Positions 15,665 to 24,711 are shown, numbered from the stretch's first letter. The stretch is 64,000 nt of DNA from a bacterium MS4 (GCA_000752215.1 CCFG01000008.1:607-64606), one strand, 5' to 3'. The notes: a model not told the origin generated them from the letters alone. Translations and numbers: made by a program.

Positions 15665-17050
15665 ATGGATATTAAAAAGAACGAACTTGTAGATATGGAA
15701 ATAACGGGCTATACCGCGGAGGGAAACGGCGTCGGCCGCTATCGGGACATTGCGGTGTTTGTGCCGCTCGCGGCGGCGGGGGACAGGCTTCGCGTAAAAA
15801 TACTGAAAACGGCAAAAACCTATGCGTTTGGCCGTATCGATAAAATCGTGACCGCTTCAAAGGATCGGGTTCCGCTTGACTGCGCCCAGTTTGCGCAGTG
15901 CGGGGGCTGCGTGTACCGCCATATCAGCTATCAGGCGGAGCTGGAGGCGAAGCAGCAGCGCGTGCGGGACGCCCTCGAGCGCATTGGCGGCTTTCATGGG
16001 CTGGAAATCCGGCCGATTGTCGGCGCGGAAAATCCCGACCGTTACCGCAACAAAACGCAGCTTCCCATCGGGCGCGGCCCGGGGAACGAGGTGCGGATGG
16101 GCTTTTTCGCCAGCCACAGCCACCGCATCATCCATTGTTCGGAGTGCCTTTTGCAGCCGGATGAGTTTACCGCCGCCATGGAGGCTTTTCAGGAGTGGGC
16201 GCGCCAGAGCGGAGAGGATATTTACGACGAGGAAACCGGCAAGGGAAGGCTGAGGCACCTGTACCTGCGCCGCGCGGGCGCGACCGGGGAAGTGATGGTC
16301 TGTGTGGTCGTCAACGGCAATGGGGTGCACTTTGAACCGGAGCTGGTGGAAATGCTGAGGAAAAAGGTGCCGGGCCTAAAAAGCGTCATCATCAATGTGA
16401 ACCGGGAACGCACGAATGTGGTCCTGGGACAGAAATGCCGTACCGTCTGGGGCAGCGATTTTATTACGGATACGCTCTGCGGCCTGAATTTCCATATTTC
16501 TCCCATGTCGTTTTATCAGGTCAACCGCGACCAGGCGGAGCGGCTCTATACGCTTGCGGGCGAATATGCCGGCCTGACCGGAAAGGAAACTCTGCTGGAC
16601 CTTTACTGCGGGACCGGCACCATCGGCCTTTCTATGGCGAAAAACGCCGCGCATGTCATCGGTGTGGAGATCATTGAGCAGGCGGTGGAGGACGCGAAAA
16701 AGAACGCGGAGCTGAACGGAATCACCAACGCGGAGTTCCTTTGCGCGGACGCTGCGAAAGCCGCGTCGATGCTGAAAAACCGCGGGACCCGCCCCGACGT
16801 GGTGGTCCTTGATCCCCCGCGCAAGGGCTGTGACGCTTCCCTGATTGATACCGTCGCCGCCATGGCGCCGCAGCGCGTCGTCTATGTTTCCTGCGATCCC
16901 GCCACCCTTGCGCGTGACCTGAAGCTCTTCGCGCAGAAGGGCTACGAGCCCAAGGTCGTTACACCCGTAGATATGTTCCCCAGGACTGCGCATACAGAAT
17001 GTTGCTGCTTGCTTGAACGTATGTCAGGCGTTGAAAATAAAGGAGTTTAA
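15665..17050 (+). CDS. rlmD: 23S rRNA (uracil-C5)-methyltransferase, RlmD/RlmCD type
   Basis: 461 residues. An N-terminal TRAM domain (about 1-60), an iron-sulfur cysteine set starting with Cys73, Cys79 and Cys82 (CAQFAQCGGC), an RNA-binding middle domain, and a C-terminal Rossmann methyltransferase with LLDLYCGTGTIGLSMA (SAM site), VVLDPPRKGCD, and the catalytic cysteine in VYVSCDPATLARD. It methylates uridine in 23S rRNA; Gram-positive homologues often modify two positions. GGGGGAGAAC precedes ATG 15665. A TATAAT at 15601 may be its -10, but no good -35 is visible. Monocistronic. Confidence 0.93.
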   Translation: MDIKKNELVDMEITGYTAEGNGVGRYRDIAVFVPLAAAGDRLRVKILKTAKTYAFGRIDKIVTASKDRVPLDCAQFAQCGGCVYRHISYQAELEAKQQRVRDALERIGGFHGLEIRPIVGAENPDRYRNKTQLPIGRGPGNEVRMGFFASHSHRIIHCSECLLQPDEFTAAMEAFQEWARQSGEDIYDEETGKGRLRHLYLRRAGATGEVMVCVVVNGNGVHFEPELVEMLRKKVPGLKSVIINVNRERTNVVLGQKCRTVWGSDFITDTLCGLNFHISPMSFYQVNRDQAERLYTLAGEYAGLTGKETLLDLYCGTGTIGLSMAKNAAHVIGVEIIEQAVEDAKKNAELNGITNAEFLCADAAKAASMLKNRGTRPDVVVLDPPRKGCDASLIDTVAAMAPQRVVYVSCDPATLARDLKLFAQKGYEPKVVTPVDMFPRTAHTECCCLLERMSGVENKGV

Positions 17051-17051
17051 T

Positions 17052-17096
17052 AGGACCTCCTGGCATAGTTACTATTCTATGATAGGAGGTCCTTTC
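17052..17096. terminator. Hairpin between rlmD and the convergent reductase gene
   Basis: AGGACCTCCT (17052-17061) and AGGAGGTCCT (17084-17093) pair, with an inner CATAG/CTATG stem. The plus-strand tail CTTTC is short. Confidence 0.65.
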
Positions 17097-17097
17097 G

Positions 17098-18030
17098 TCA
17101 TAGTTCCGTAATGAAGCTTTCTACATCGTAAAGCCGTGGCGCCTTTATTCCGTACTTTCTGGCATCTGTAATAATTTCCTGCACAGCATAGCCAACTTTA
17201 AAGTGGTTATGCGCCACAAGCGCATAGGGCATGCTTTTCGGAGAAAAAACAACGTGGCTCATGAGAAAACCAACGACTTTCGGCGGCAGGCTGCTCAACA
17301 TTTTTGTCAAAAAATCAAGTTTTGAGCCCTTTGCTTTCAAAACAGGGATCATTTCTTTTAAGTTCCGCCCTAATCCGTCAAGCGCTTCGCGTGAGGAAAT
17401 TACTTTTTCAAAACTGCCGCTTTTTAATACTTCGACTTCCATTGCAGCGTTGAACGCGAAGTGATTCCAGAGCCAACTTTTTACATCCTTTTGAACCATT
17501 ATCTTGAAGCCTGCCCCAACAAAAAGCCTACGAACCTCTAAATCCCTTTTGGTAGGCGCGGGTTCAAATGTTCCAAACTGAACCGTCCTGTAAAGCCCGC
17601 CGTAAAGCGTGTTTCCTTCAAACCCGCCGCCGGCACCTGGGAAGCCATAAACAATTTGACTGAGCGGAATCGGCTGAACAGCCGATTGAGGGTCTCGCCA
17701 AAAGTTATTGAAAAAAAGAACAGTCGCATTTCCAACTCGCGGCGCAAGGTATTTTATCGCACTTGATACCTGCTCGGGGTTGACGCTCATAAAAATGAGG
17801 TCATAGTCGTGATTTTCACTTATTTCTTCATGTGTTACAATAGGCCATTTTTCTTTGACCAGCCGGTCTTTCTTGCTTCGCCTTGCATCCCATATTTCTA
17901 AGTTTACATGTGAGCCATATTGTGCCTTTCTGCCTTCACGAACATAAAACTCAACGGTATGTCCCGCATTTTCAAACGCCCAGGCGTACTGCGTTCCTAT
18001 GACACCTCGACCAAAAAATAGTATTTTCAT
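17098..18030 (-). CDS. Ketopantoate-reductase-like NAD(P)H oxidoreductase
   Basis: 310 residues. The N-terminal Rossmann motif MKILFFGRGVIGTQYAWAF (GxGxxG) and the ApbA/PanE-type layout (second domain with a conserved Lys in VKSWLWNHFAFNA and a helical C-terminus) fit the 2-dehydropantoate 2-reductase superfamily. Sequence details differ from housekeeping PanE, so the substrate is open. ATG 18030 has GGAGGAAT upstream; the 14 residues before it lack support. It is divergent from the TetR-family gene, with two identical-type operators in between, so it is the probable target of that regulator. Low GC compared with the flanks. Confidence 0.75.
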   Translation of the reverse strand: MKILFFGRGVIGTQYAWAFENAGHTVEFYVREGRKAQYGSHVNLEIWDARRSKKDRLVKEKWPIVTHEEISENHDYDLIFMSVNPEQVSSAIKYLAPRVGNATVLFFNNFWRDPQSAVQPIPLSQIVYGFPGAGGGFEGNTLYGGLYRTVQFGTFEPAPTKRDLEVRRLFVGAGFKIMVQKDVKSWLWNHFAFNAAMEVEVLKSGSFEKVISSREALDGLGRNLKEMIPVLKAKGSKLDFLTKMLSSLPPKVVGFLMSHVVFSPKSMPYALVAHNHFKVGYAVQEIITDARKYGIKAPRLYDVESFITEL

Positions 18031-18055
18031 TAAAGATTCCTCCATAATAATCATG

Positions 18056-18071
18056 TGTTGACTTCTCAACA
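18056..18071. promoter_or_regulatory. TetR operator candidate 1
   Basis: TGTTGA-CTTC-TCAACA, a perfect 6-bp inverted repeat with a 4-nt spacer, next to the reductase start. The same half-sites and spacing recur at 18136. Confidence 0.7.
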
Positions 18072-18135
18072 AGTGTTTGATATTCTTAGCATACTGATTT
18101 GTGGATGAGACTTCAATAGTTACAATTGTTCCAAC

Positions 18136-18151
18136 TGTTGAGAACTCAACA
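18136..18151. promoter_or_regulatory. TetR operator candidate 2
   Basis: TGTTGA-GAAC-TCAACA, the same inverted half-sites and spacer length as the site at 18056, 80 bp away and upstream of the TetR-family gene. Confidence 0.7.
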
Positions 18152-18189
18152 CATTATGCTAATTTGTTGAATATCGGGAGGAAAACTTT

Positions 18190-18744
18190 TTGGATAGAAG
18201 AATACAAAAAACAAGGCAGTTGATTATGAGTACCTTCATCGACCTTTTGGCTGAAAAAGGATTTGAGAAAATAACCATCAATGACATTGCCGAACGCGCA
18301 AACATAAACCGAGGGACTGTTTATCTGCATTACGCGGATAAATTCGATTTGCTTGACAAGTGCATTGAAACATATGTTGAGCTGCTATTAAATCACTGTG
18401 CCAATAGTGCTGATACCAATCTAGACGCAAGTGCAATTCAGAGAATGTTTGAATATTTGGAGAAAAATTTTACAATATACAAATTGCTTCTTAGCAATGA
18501 GGGATTTGGATTTTTTCGCAGCCGCTTATATGCCATTATTGCGCAGACAGTTACCGAGGTTATCGGTATAAAGTCAGAAAACCACGCATTTTCAAATGAT
18601 GTAACCACTCATTTTTTGACGTCCGGGTTTATTGGCGTATTGGAATGGTGGATCAATAATTCTATGCCCTGCAATGTTCAGGAAATTACTGAGCAGCTTA
18701 TGTTTTTGTTAGAACCATACACCAAGCACCTTGTATCACGCTAA
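18190..18744 (+). CDS. TetR/AcrR-family transcriptional regulator
   Basis: 184 residues. The N-terminal helix-turn-helix (about 8-55: IQKTRQLIMSTFIDLLAEKG, then ITINDIAERANINRGTVYLHY) is clear. The C-terminal half (about 80-184) is helical with TetR_C-type ligand-binding character. The start is TTG 18190 with GGGAGG (18176-18181) 8 nt upstream. It probably represses itself and the divergent reductase gene through the two TGTTGA-N4-TCAACA operators between them. The inducer is unknown. Confidence 0.88.
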   Translation: MDRRIQKTRQLIMSTFIDLLAEKGFEKITINDIAERANINRGTVYLHYADKFDLLDKCIETYVELLLNHCANSADTNLDASAIQRMFEYLEKNFTIYKLLLSNEGFGFFRSRLYAIIAQTVTEVIGIKSENHAFSNDVTTHFLTSGFIGVLEWWINNSMPCNVQEITEQLMFLLEPYTKHLVSR

Positions 18745-18903
18745 CCTAATTTGCTGATAATATTTTTACTATTAACTTGAATTGTAATGCGAAAGTAGGC
18801 GCCTGATCGACTAAAAAGGTCTATCCAGGCGACTTTATCCGAAATATAGGCTTCTGCCAAGGGGATACCAGACGTGTAATAATTATATAAAAAGGAGAAC
18901 TTA

Positions 18904-19089
18904 ATGGAAAAAGTTATATGGGTTCGAAGTAATGGAAAAATGATAGGTGCAAAAGAGGACGATGGATTGGATATGGTAAACAAGTATTTGGAAGAAGGAT
19001 GGAAAGTTAAGCATATATCGGCATGTGCTTTAGGTGAAAGCGTAATCACAGGCCAAGCGTATATTGTTATTGAAAAAAGTGATGATTAG
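18904..19089 (+). CDS. Small protein, DUF4177-like
   Basis: 61 residues, acidic. The pattern of a start strand, a NKYLEEGWKVKHISACALGE core and a final AYIVIEK strand resembles the small DUF4177 family, whose function is unknown. AAAAGGAG lies 6 nt before ATG 18904, which supports translation. No signal peptide or membrane segment. It stands alone in an AT-rich stretch of single genes, with a CGCCTG/CAGGCG inverted repeat upstream (about 18796-18822). The family assignment is tentative. Confidence 0.6.
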   Translation: MEKVIWVRSNGKMIGAKEDDGLDMVNKYLEEGWKVKHISACALGESVITGQAYIVIEKSDD

Positions 19090-19264
19090 CAGATGAGCGT
19101 ACAGAAAATCTTCACAGAGCAATGAGCCAGAATCTAAATACGTTCCTGATTGTTTCCTGCAGTCAAAGCCCCACTGGCTTCAAGCAGCATCTTTTTTATC
19201 TCCTCAAGGAATACAGGGACTGTTTGCTTACTGGAATGAGTATAAGTGGGATTGGAGAGGGAAT

Positions 19265-19867
19265 ATGGGCAATACGGATAAGTTTGAAATGATCGCTAAT
19301 AGATATGATACTCCTGAAAGAGCCCAAATTGCAAAGGCATCATCAGAAGCCATCCGTGCATGTTTAGTTGATGCCAAAAGTAAAGATGCGATTGACTTTG
19401 GGTGTGGAACCGGTCTTGTCGGCATGAATTTACTGGATGATTTTAAGTCGATCCTGTTTCTGGATGCATCGCAAAACATGATCGGTCAGATAAAACAAAA
19501 AATTGCTGGTTCTGATGTGCAGAACGCAGCTGCATTATGCTTTGACTTTGAAAAAGACCGTCTTTCGGGTTTACATGCTGATTATATTTTTATGGCTCAG
19601 GTTTTACTCCATATTCATGATATTGAATTGGTTTTATCAAGATTATACGAGGTCCTAAAAGAAAGCGGACATTTGTTAATCGTAGATTTTGATAAAAATA
19701 AAGAAATAGTTTCAGATATGGTTCATAACGGATTTGATCAAATAGAGTTAACTGAAAGGATGACAAAAATAGGATACAGGGAGATTCACTCTAAAACTTT
19801 TTATACTGGAAGCAAAATATTCATGGGGTGTGATGCATCTCTGTTTATTCTTGATTCTCAGAAATAG
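19265..19867 (+). CDS. Class I SAM-dependent methyltransferase
   Basis: 200 residues. Motif I is AIDFGCGTGLVGMNLL, motif II begins at SILFLDASQNMIGQ, and the post-motif region ADYIFMAQVLLHIHD fits the Methyltransf_11/12 group; a late HLLIVDFDKN strand is typical. TTGGAGAGGGA precedes ATG 19265. The substrate cannot be assigned. The gene is AT-rich and separated from its neighbours by more than 70 bp on each side, with no operon evident. Confidence 0.85.
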   Translation: MGNTDKFEMIANRYDTPERAQIAKASSEAIRACLVDAKSKDAIDFGCGTGLVGMNLLDDFKSILFLDASQNMIGQIKQKIAGSDVQNAAALCFDFEKDRLSGLHADYIFMAQVLLHIHDIELVLSRLYEVLKESGHLLIVDFDKNKEIVSDMVHNGFDQIELTERMTKIGYREIHSKTFYTGSKIFMGCDASLFILDSQK

Positions 19868-19947
19868 AGTATTCGCCAAAGCCCTCAAGCTTCACAGGGC
19901 ATTATTATCGTCCGAACAGGTAGAATATAAAAGGTAGTGATTTGAAG

Positions 19948-20643
19948 ATGAAGCAGGAACGAATTCTGATTGCCGGGATTCCGTCAATCATTTATGGTGA
20001 AAAATCTGATAAGGCCTATCTGTTCGTCCATGGGCAGAACGGCAACAAGGAAGAGGCTGAAAGCTTTGCCAGGATTGTATCGGAAAACGGTTGGCAGGTT
20101 CTGAGCATCGACCTGCCGGAGCATGGGGAACGAAAAAATGAGACTGGTCGTTTCTATCCCTGGATGATAGTGCCGGAGCTGCAGAAAACAGCGGACTATA
20201 TGAATTCTCGCTGGAAGCGCATGGCTCTCAGAGCAACCAGTATCGGGGCCTGGTTTAGTATGCTTGCCTTTCAGGACAAACATATCGAAAAGAGTCTGTT
20301 CGTTTCCCCGATTCTTGATATGGATCATCTTATTGAAAACATGATGCAATGGGCCGGAGTAACAAAGGACGAATTGAAAGCGAAGAAAATCATACCGACC
20401 AACTTTGGGCAGACTTTGTCATGGGAATATTATCTCTATGCGAAACAGAACCCCGTTCCAGTATGGGACAGCGATACCAAAGTGCTCTATGGAAGTAAAG
20501 ACAATCTGACGGAACGTTATATAGTGGATGGATTCGTTGAGCGTTTCCACTGCGGATTGACAGTCATGGAAAACGGAGAGCATTGGTTTCATGACAAGGA
20601 TCAGCTGGCCTTTTTAAATAAATGGGAGCAGGAGAACTGTTGA
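19948..20643 (+). CDS. Alpha/beta-hydrolase fold protein
   Basis: About 231 residues. The oxyanion region YLFVHGQNGNKEEAESFA, the nucleophile elbow RATSIGAWFS (Ser in xSxG), an acidic residue in VLYGSKDNLTE and a late His in NGEHWFHD give a plausible Ser-Asp-His triad. It resembles small esterase/lysophospholipase-like hydrolases. ATG 19948 fits AAGGTAG at 19931 best; TTG 19942 is an alternative. Cytosolic, substrate unknown. Confidence 0.8.
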   Translation: MKQERILIAGIPSIIYGEKSDKAYLFVHGQNGNKEEAESFARIVSENGWQVLSIDLPEHGERKNETGRFYPWMIVPELQKTADYMNSRWKRMALRATSIGAWFSMLAFQDKHIEKSLFVSPILDMDHLIENMMQWAGVTKDELKAKKIIPTNFGQTLSWEYYLYAKQNPVPVWDSDTKVLYGSKDNLTERYIVDGFVERFHCGLTVMENGEHWFHDKDQLAFLNKWEQENC

Positions 20644-20689
20644 TTTTCGTCCATAACAAGCGACAGCGTTTTAACAGGGAGAATTATTT

Positions 20690-21451
20690 ATGAGTGATTG
20701 GTTTACAATAGACCGACTTGATGCGGATACGTATATCATCAGCGAATACAGGCATTGGGAGGAAACGCACTGCTACCTTCTGAACGGTACGGAGCGAAGT
20801 CTGCTGATTGATACCGGGCTTGGTATTTGTAATATTTCTGAAGAGGTAGAAAAACTGACGGATAAACCCGTGACTGCCGTGGCAACCCACATTCATTGGG
20901 ATCACATTGGAGGACACAAATACTATCCGGATTTTTATGCCCATGCAGCAGAACTGAATTGGCTGTCCGGTGAATTTCCTCTGACGATGGATACGATTCG
21001 GAATATGGTGGTTGACCGATGTGATTTACCGGATGGTTACGACGTAAAGAATTATAAGTTTTTTCAGGGAACGCCTACAAGGGCATTATATGATGGCAAT
21101 AAGATTGACATCGGGGGCCGCGTGGTTGATGTGTTGCATACGCCGGGGCATTCTCCGGGACACATGTGTTTCTGGGAAAAGGAGCGCGGGTATTTGTTTA
21201 CCGGCGATTTGGTTTATAAAGGCACCTTATTTGCATACTATCCGTCCACGGACCCGGCGGCTTATCTGGATTCTCTGGAAAAAATATCTGTTTTGCCGGT
21301 AAAGCAAGTATTTCCCGCACATCACAGCTTGGATATACAACCCGAAATTTTAATCCAGATGCGTGATACTTTCAGACAGCTAAAGGCGGATGGCAAACTC
21401 CACCACGGGAGCGGAACATTTGATTACGGTGACTGGTCGGTATGGCTGTAG
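20690..21451 (+). CDS. MBL-fold metallo-hydrolase
   Basis: 253 residues. The zinc motif HIHWDHIGG (HxHxDH), a downstream His in VLHTPGHSPGHMC, an Asp in LFTGDLVYKG and a final His in VFPAHHSLD complete a two-metal site of the metallo-beta-lactamase superfamily. It lacks features of true beta-lactamases; the closest types are glyoxalase II-like or lactonase-like hydrolases. CAGGGAGAATT precedes ATG 20690. It follows the alpha/beta hydrolase by 46 bp in the same direction. Confidence 0.85.
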   Translation: MSDWFTIDRLDADTYIISEYRHWEETHCYLLNGTERSLLIDTGLGICNISEEVEKLTDKPVTAVATHIHWDHIGGHKYYPDFYAHAAELNWLSGEFPLTMDTIRNMVVDRCDLPDGYDVKNYKFFQGTPTRALYDGNKIDIGGRVVDVLHTPGHSPGHMCFWEKERGYLFTGDLVYKGTLFAYYPSTDPAAYLDSLEKISVLPVKQVFPAHHSLDIQPEILIQMRDTFRQLKADGKLHHGSGTFDYGDWSVWL

Positions 21452-21637
21452 TGGGTGTCAGGGTTTACGGCACTTGCTGTCCAGGGCCCTGAAAGGAAAA
21501 ACAAATAAGATTATCAATGTATTTGCCGCGGTATTCACCGTTTTGGCAGGATTCCTCGTCGCTTTGCTATTAATGAGTCACCGATGGGTTCGTATCCAAT
21601 AGGCATCAGCGACGCAATAACAAGGAGTGTGGATAAA
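21452..21637. other. Non-coding gap, possible gene remnant
   Basis: A frame at about 21510-21602 reads KIINVFAAVFTVLAGFLVALLLMSH, one hydrophobic helix, but it has no start signal and overlaps the MBL gene in a different frame upstream. It may be a decayed membrane-protein fragment. The GGAG of the next gene lies at its end. Confidence 0.3.
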
Positions 21638-22057
21638 ATGTGGAAATGCCCGAAATGCGGCCGTGAGTTCAAAAACACGGAACAAGACCACTTTTGCGTG
21701 AAACCGAGCAGCATTGGCGAATACATCGCCGCACAGCGGGAAGATGTGCGGCCCCTGTTGCAAAAAATCCGCGAAACCATCCGCGCCGCCGCGCCCCAAG
21801 CCACAGAGAAAATCTCGTGGCAGATGCCGACGTTCTGGCAGGGTGAGAACCTTATCCACTTCGCGGCGTTCAAAAAACACATTGGGCTATACCCCGGCGG
21901 CGAGGCTACTGCTGAGTTTGCAGAGCAGCTCGCAGGATATAAGACCAGTAAAGGGACGATTCAGCTTCCGCTCGACAAGCCGATCGATTATGAACTCATC
22001 ACCGACATCGTGCGATGGAGAGTAAAGCGGAAAGAGAAAGGGAGTGACACTTTATGA
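21638..22057 (+). CDS. Zinc-ribbon plus DUF1801 (YdhG/frataxin-like fold) protein
   Basis: 139 residues. The N-terminal [17 protein letters not shown] has four Cys and one His of a small zinc ribbon. The rest (about 25-135) matches the DUF1801 pattern: [42 protein letters not shown], then [22 protein letters not shown]. Family members have a YdhG/CyaY-like fold, and the function is poorly defined. ATG 21638 has AAGGAGTG 8 nt upstream, which decides against the longer frame from 21584. It overlaps the next gene by ATGA. Confidence 0.8.
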   Translation: MWKCPKCGREFKNTEQDHFCVKPSSIGEYIAAQREDVRPLLQKIRETIRAAAPQATEKISWQMPTFWQGENLIHFAAFKKHIGLYPGGEATAEFAEQLAGYKTSKGTIQLPLDKPIDYELITDIVRWRVKRKEKGSDTL

Positions 22058-22404
22058 CAAACGAGCGCGTGTTCAAGATGGCGTTTTTGAGCGTCTACCC
22101 GCTGCTTGTCCAGAAGGCGGAGCGCAAAGGGCGCACCAAAGCGGAAGTCGATACCGTCATCCAATGGCTGACGGGGTATGACGAGCATGGCTTGCAAGCA
22201 CAGATTGTGAAAAATAGCGATTACGAAACATTCTTTGCCGAAGCTCCGCAAATCAACCCAAACGCCCATAAAATCACGGGCGTAGTCTGCGGCATTCGCG
22301 TAGAGGAAATCGAAGACCCGCTTATGCAGAAGATACGCTGGTTAGATAAACTGGTGGATGAACTGGCAAAAGGAAAACCCATGGAGAAGGTTTTGAGGAG
22401 TTGA
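22054..22404 (+). CDS. DUF2200-family protein
   Basis: 116 residues. [40 protein letters not shown] and the C-terminal [23 protein letters not shown] are hallmarks of DUF2200, a family of unknown function found mainly as single small genes. The start codon overlaps the stop of the DUF1801 gene (ATGA), so the two are translationally coupled. No catalytic motif is evident. Confidence 0.8.
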   Translation: MTNERVFKMAFLSVYPLLVQKAERKGRTKAEVDTVIQWLTGYDEHGLQAQIVKNSDYETFFAEAPQINPNAHKITGVVCGIRVEEIEDPLMQKIRWLDKLVDELAKGKPMEKVLRS

Positions 22405-22419
22405 GGGTATCTAGTTTCC

Positions 22420-22563
22420 ATGACAGCGGAGATGATAGGATATGGACCTGCACAATACCCTGACTTGTTCAGAGGAATGCCGGTCCATCTCCAGTCCAGT
22501 ATCGGTGGCGATATTACAGAACTTTCGGAAGCTCTGCGTTATAACGATACGGTATTGTTATGA
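22420..22563 (+). CDS. Short orphan frame, possibly a gene remnant
   Basis: 47 codons from ATG to TGA (start MTAEMIGYGPAQYPDL). No good ribosome binding site lies upstream. I recognise no family. It could be the surviving tail of a degraded gene between the DUF2200 gene and the convergent dehydrogenase gene. Confidence 0.25.
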   Translation: MTAEMIGYGPAQYPDLFRGMPVHLQSSIGGDITELSEALRYNDTVLL

Positions 22564-22569
22564 TCTCGT

Positions 22570-23520
22570 TTAATCTACTCTGTTAATGGGCTGCCCTTTA
22601 GAAAAAGCACGGATATTATCCCGGATCAATGATACTAAGCGCTGTCTTGTTTCTAATCCCCGCCATCCCATGTGCGGAGTGATGATCACATTTTCCATTG
22701 TATACAAGGGACTTGCATCATCTAATGGCTCGACTTCCTGAACATCCAGTCCCGCACCTGCAATTGCATTATTCTGCAATGCGCCGATCAATGCTTTTTC
22801 ATCAATCAGGGCTCCCCGCGCAGTATTGATTAAATATGCGGTCGGCTTCATCATGGCCAATGTTTCTTTATTGATCATATGTCTTGTTGATTCGTTCAAA
22901 GGACAATTCAGAGAAATGAAATCGCTTTGCTTAAAAACCTCTTCATTGGTTGTAAAGTGAATGTTCTCTATATCCGCTCTGGGGGTTCGGGTAGATACTG
23001 AAATTTTCATTCCGAGTGCTTGTGCGACTTTGATGATTTCTTTTGCGATATTGCCATAGCCGATCACTCCCAGTGTTTTACCGTTTACTTCTACGTGGTC
23101 TACCATTAAGTGCTTATGGAAATTATCATGATTTCCCTGCGAAAGCATACGAATCTGTTTCTGCATGGAGCTTGCTAAGTTTAAAATCAAAAGGATTGCC
23201 GTATGTGCTACTCTTTCACTGCTGTAAGCGGGGATGTTGCATAATAGGATCCCCTTTTCATGGACTGCATCCAAATTGATATTATTATATCCGGTCCCGG
23301 CTTCACAGATCATTTTCACACTTTCAGGAAATTTTCTGATAATGTCGCCGCTGACTTTCATTTCTTTCGTTACAACAATGGTAAAACCGTCAACCCGCTC
23401 CAAAATTTTATCTTCAGGCGTTTCATCATAGATTACGACTTCAGATGCAATTTGTGAGTAGTCAATGTTCCCATCATAATTTACCAGACCGGCATTCAAT
23501 ACCACAGTTCTGTCCTTCAT
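22570..23520 (-). CDS. D-isomer-specific 2-hydroxyacid dehydrogenase
   Basis: 316 residues. A substrate domain surrounds a NAD domain with LGVIGYGNIAKEI (GxGxxA; the third Gly is replaced by Ala), the TARGALIDEKAL region with the catalytic Arg nearby, and a late His in VIITPHMGWRG preceded by Glu in VQEVEPLD. It resembles glycerate/hydroxypyruvate-type dehydrogenases; the substrate is not decided by sequence. GGAGAAAAAATT precedes ATG 23520. It has its own promoter and converges on the accessory genes. Confidence 0.88.
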   Translation of the reverse strand: MKDRTVVLNAGLVNYDGNIDYSQIASEVVIYDETPEDKILERVDGFTIVVTKEMKVSGDIIRKFPESVKMICEAGTGYNNINLDAVHEKGILLCNIPAYSSERVAHTAILLILNLASSMQKQIRMLSQGNHDNFHKHLMVDHVEVNGKTLGVIGYGNIAKEIIKVAQALGMKISVSTRTPRADIENIHFTTNEEVFKQSDFISLNCPLNESTRHMINKETLAMMKPTAYLINTARGALIDEKALIGALQNNAIAGAGLDVQEVEPLDDASPLYTMENVIITPHMGWRGLETRQRLVSLIRDNIRAFSKGQPINRVD

Positions 23521-23568
23521 AATTTTTTCTCCTTTATATAATTTGATTTTTTAATTCCTCATATCCAT

Positions 23569-23597
23569 ATTGTAGCGTTTTTCATCAGGCATTACAA
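23569..23597 (-). promoter_or_regulatory. Promoter of the 2-hydroxyacid dehydrogenase
   Basis: On the minus strand TTGTAA (23592-23597), a 17-bp spacer and TACAAT (23569-23574). Confidence 0.6.
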
Positions 23598-23682
23598 TCA
23601 TCATTCTTAATATACTCATAATCCTGTTGAACAGCCCTTATGAGTAAAAAAGAAGGATAAATTTTTCTTGGGGAGTGAGCGA

Positions 23683-24654
23683 ATGTTTGATTTAGTCGCG
23701 TTGGGCGAACTGCTGATTGACTTTACATATCATGGCAAAAGCGAAAACGGGATGCGCCTGTTTGAGCAAAACCCCGGCGGTGCGCCCGCGAACGTGCTTT
23801 GCGCCGCTTCGAACTTAGGCTTAAGCACTTCGTTTATCGGCAAGGTGGGCAAGGATATGCACGGAGATTACCTGCGCGGGGTGCTTGAAGAAAAGGGTGT
23901 CGACACCAGCGGGCTGATCAGCGCGGAGAATGTGTTTACGACGCTTGCATTTGTTGAGCTGTCAGAAACAGGCGAGCGCAAATTCTCGTTTGCACGCAAG
24001 CCCGGCGCGGATACCTGCCTTTCAGCGTGCGAGGTTAAGCGTGAGCTGGCAGAGGGGTGCAGGATTTTCCACTTCGGCTCCCTCTCACTGACCGATGAGC
24101 CGTCGCGTTCCGCGACAATAGAAGCGGTTAAGGCCGCGAAAAAGGCGGGGGCCATTCTTTCTTACGACCCGAATTACCGTGCGCCGCTCTGGAAAAGCGA
24201 GGACGAAGCCGCCGGGATCATGCAAAGCGTCCTTCCTTTTGCGGACATTGTAAAAATCAGCGACGAGGAAGTCGGGCTGATCACAGGCGAGTCTTCTCCC
24301 GAGGCTGCCGCCGGGTATCTTTTTCAAAAGGGAGTCTCCTGTGCGGTGGTCACGCTTGGCAGCAACGGTGCCTATGCCGCAGTGAAAGGCGCGTCTGCGC
24401 TCGTTCCCGTTCCCGATGTTCCGGTGGTTGACACCACAGGCGCGGGGGACGCTTTCTGGGGCGGTTTCCTCTATAAGCTGGCCGTAAGCGGGCTTCGCCC
24501 CGGTGAGCTTGGCGAAGCACAGCTCGGGGATTTTACCGGATTTGCCAACGCGGTCGCCTCGCTGTGCGTTCAAAAGCGCGGAGGAATACCGGCGATGCCC
24601 ACAATCAACATGGTCAGGGATTTTCTCAACCGAAAAGGGAATAACGATGAATAA
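23683..24654 (+). CDS. PfkB-family carbohydrate kinase (fructokinase-like)
   Basis: 323 residues. PfkB signature 1 is GGAPANVLCAASNLGLSTSFIGKVG, and signature 2 with the catalytic Asp is VDTTGAGDAFWGGF. The LGELLIDF start is typical of fructokinases. The RBS GGGGAGTG precedes ATG 23683, which is better than TTG 23668. It would phosphorylate a sugar in the cytosol. It lies upstream of the GH94 phosphorylase locus but is separated from it by two hairpins, so it is probably a separate transcript. 2-keto-3-deoxygluconate or another hexose are other possible substrates. Confidence 0.85.
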   Translation: MFDLVALGELLIDFTYHGKSENGMRLFEQNPGGAPANVLCAASNLGLSTSFIGKVGKDMHGDYLRGVLEEKGVDTSGLISAENVFTTLAFVELSETGERKFSFARKPGADTCLSACEVKRELAEGCRIFHFGSLSLTDEPSRSATIEAVKAAKKAGAILSYDPNYRAPLWKSEDEAAGIMQSVLPFADIVKISDEEVGLITGESSPEAAAGYLFQKGVSCAVVTLGSNGAYAAVKGASALVPVPDVPVVDTTGAGDAFWGGFLYKLAVSGLRPGELGEAQLGDFTGFANAVASLCVQKRGGIPAMPTINMVRDFLNRKGNNDE

Positions 24655-24659
24655 ACCCT

Positions 24660-24697
24660 GAGAGCGTAAAAGCAATTTTGCTTTTACGCTCTTTTCC
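24660..24697 (+). terminator. Terminator of the PfkB gene
   Basis: GAGCGTAAAAGCAA pairs with TTGCTTTTACGCTC, followed by TTTTCC. Confidence 0.85.
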
Positions 24698-24711
24698 TTA
24701 GAATAACTGAA

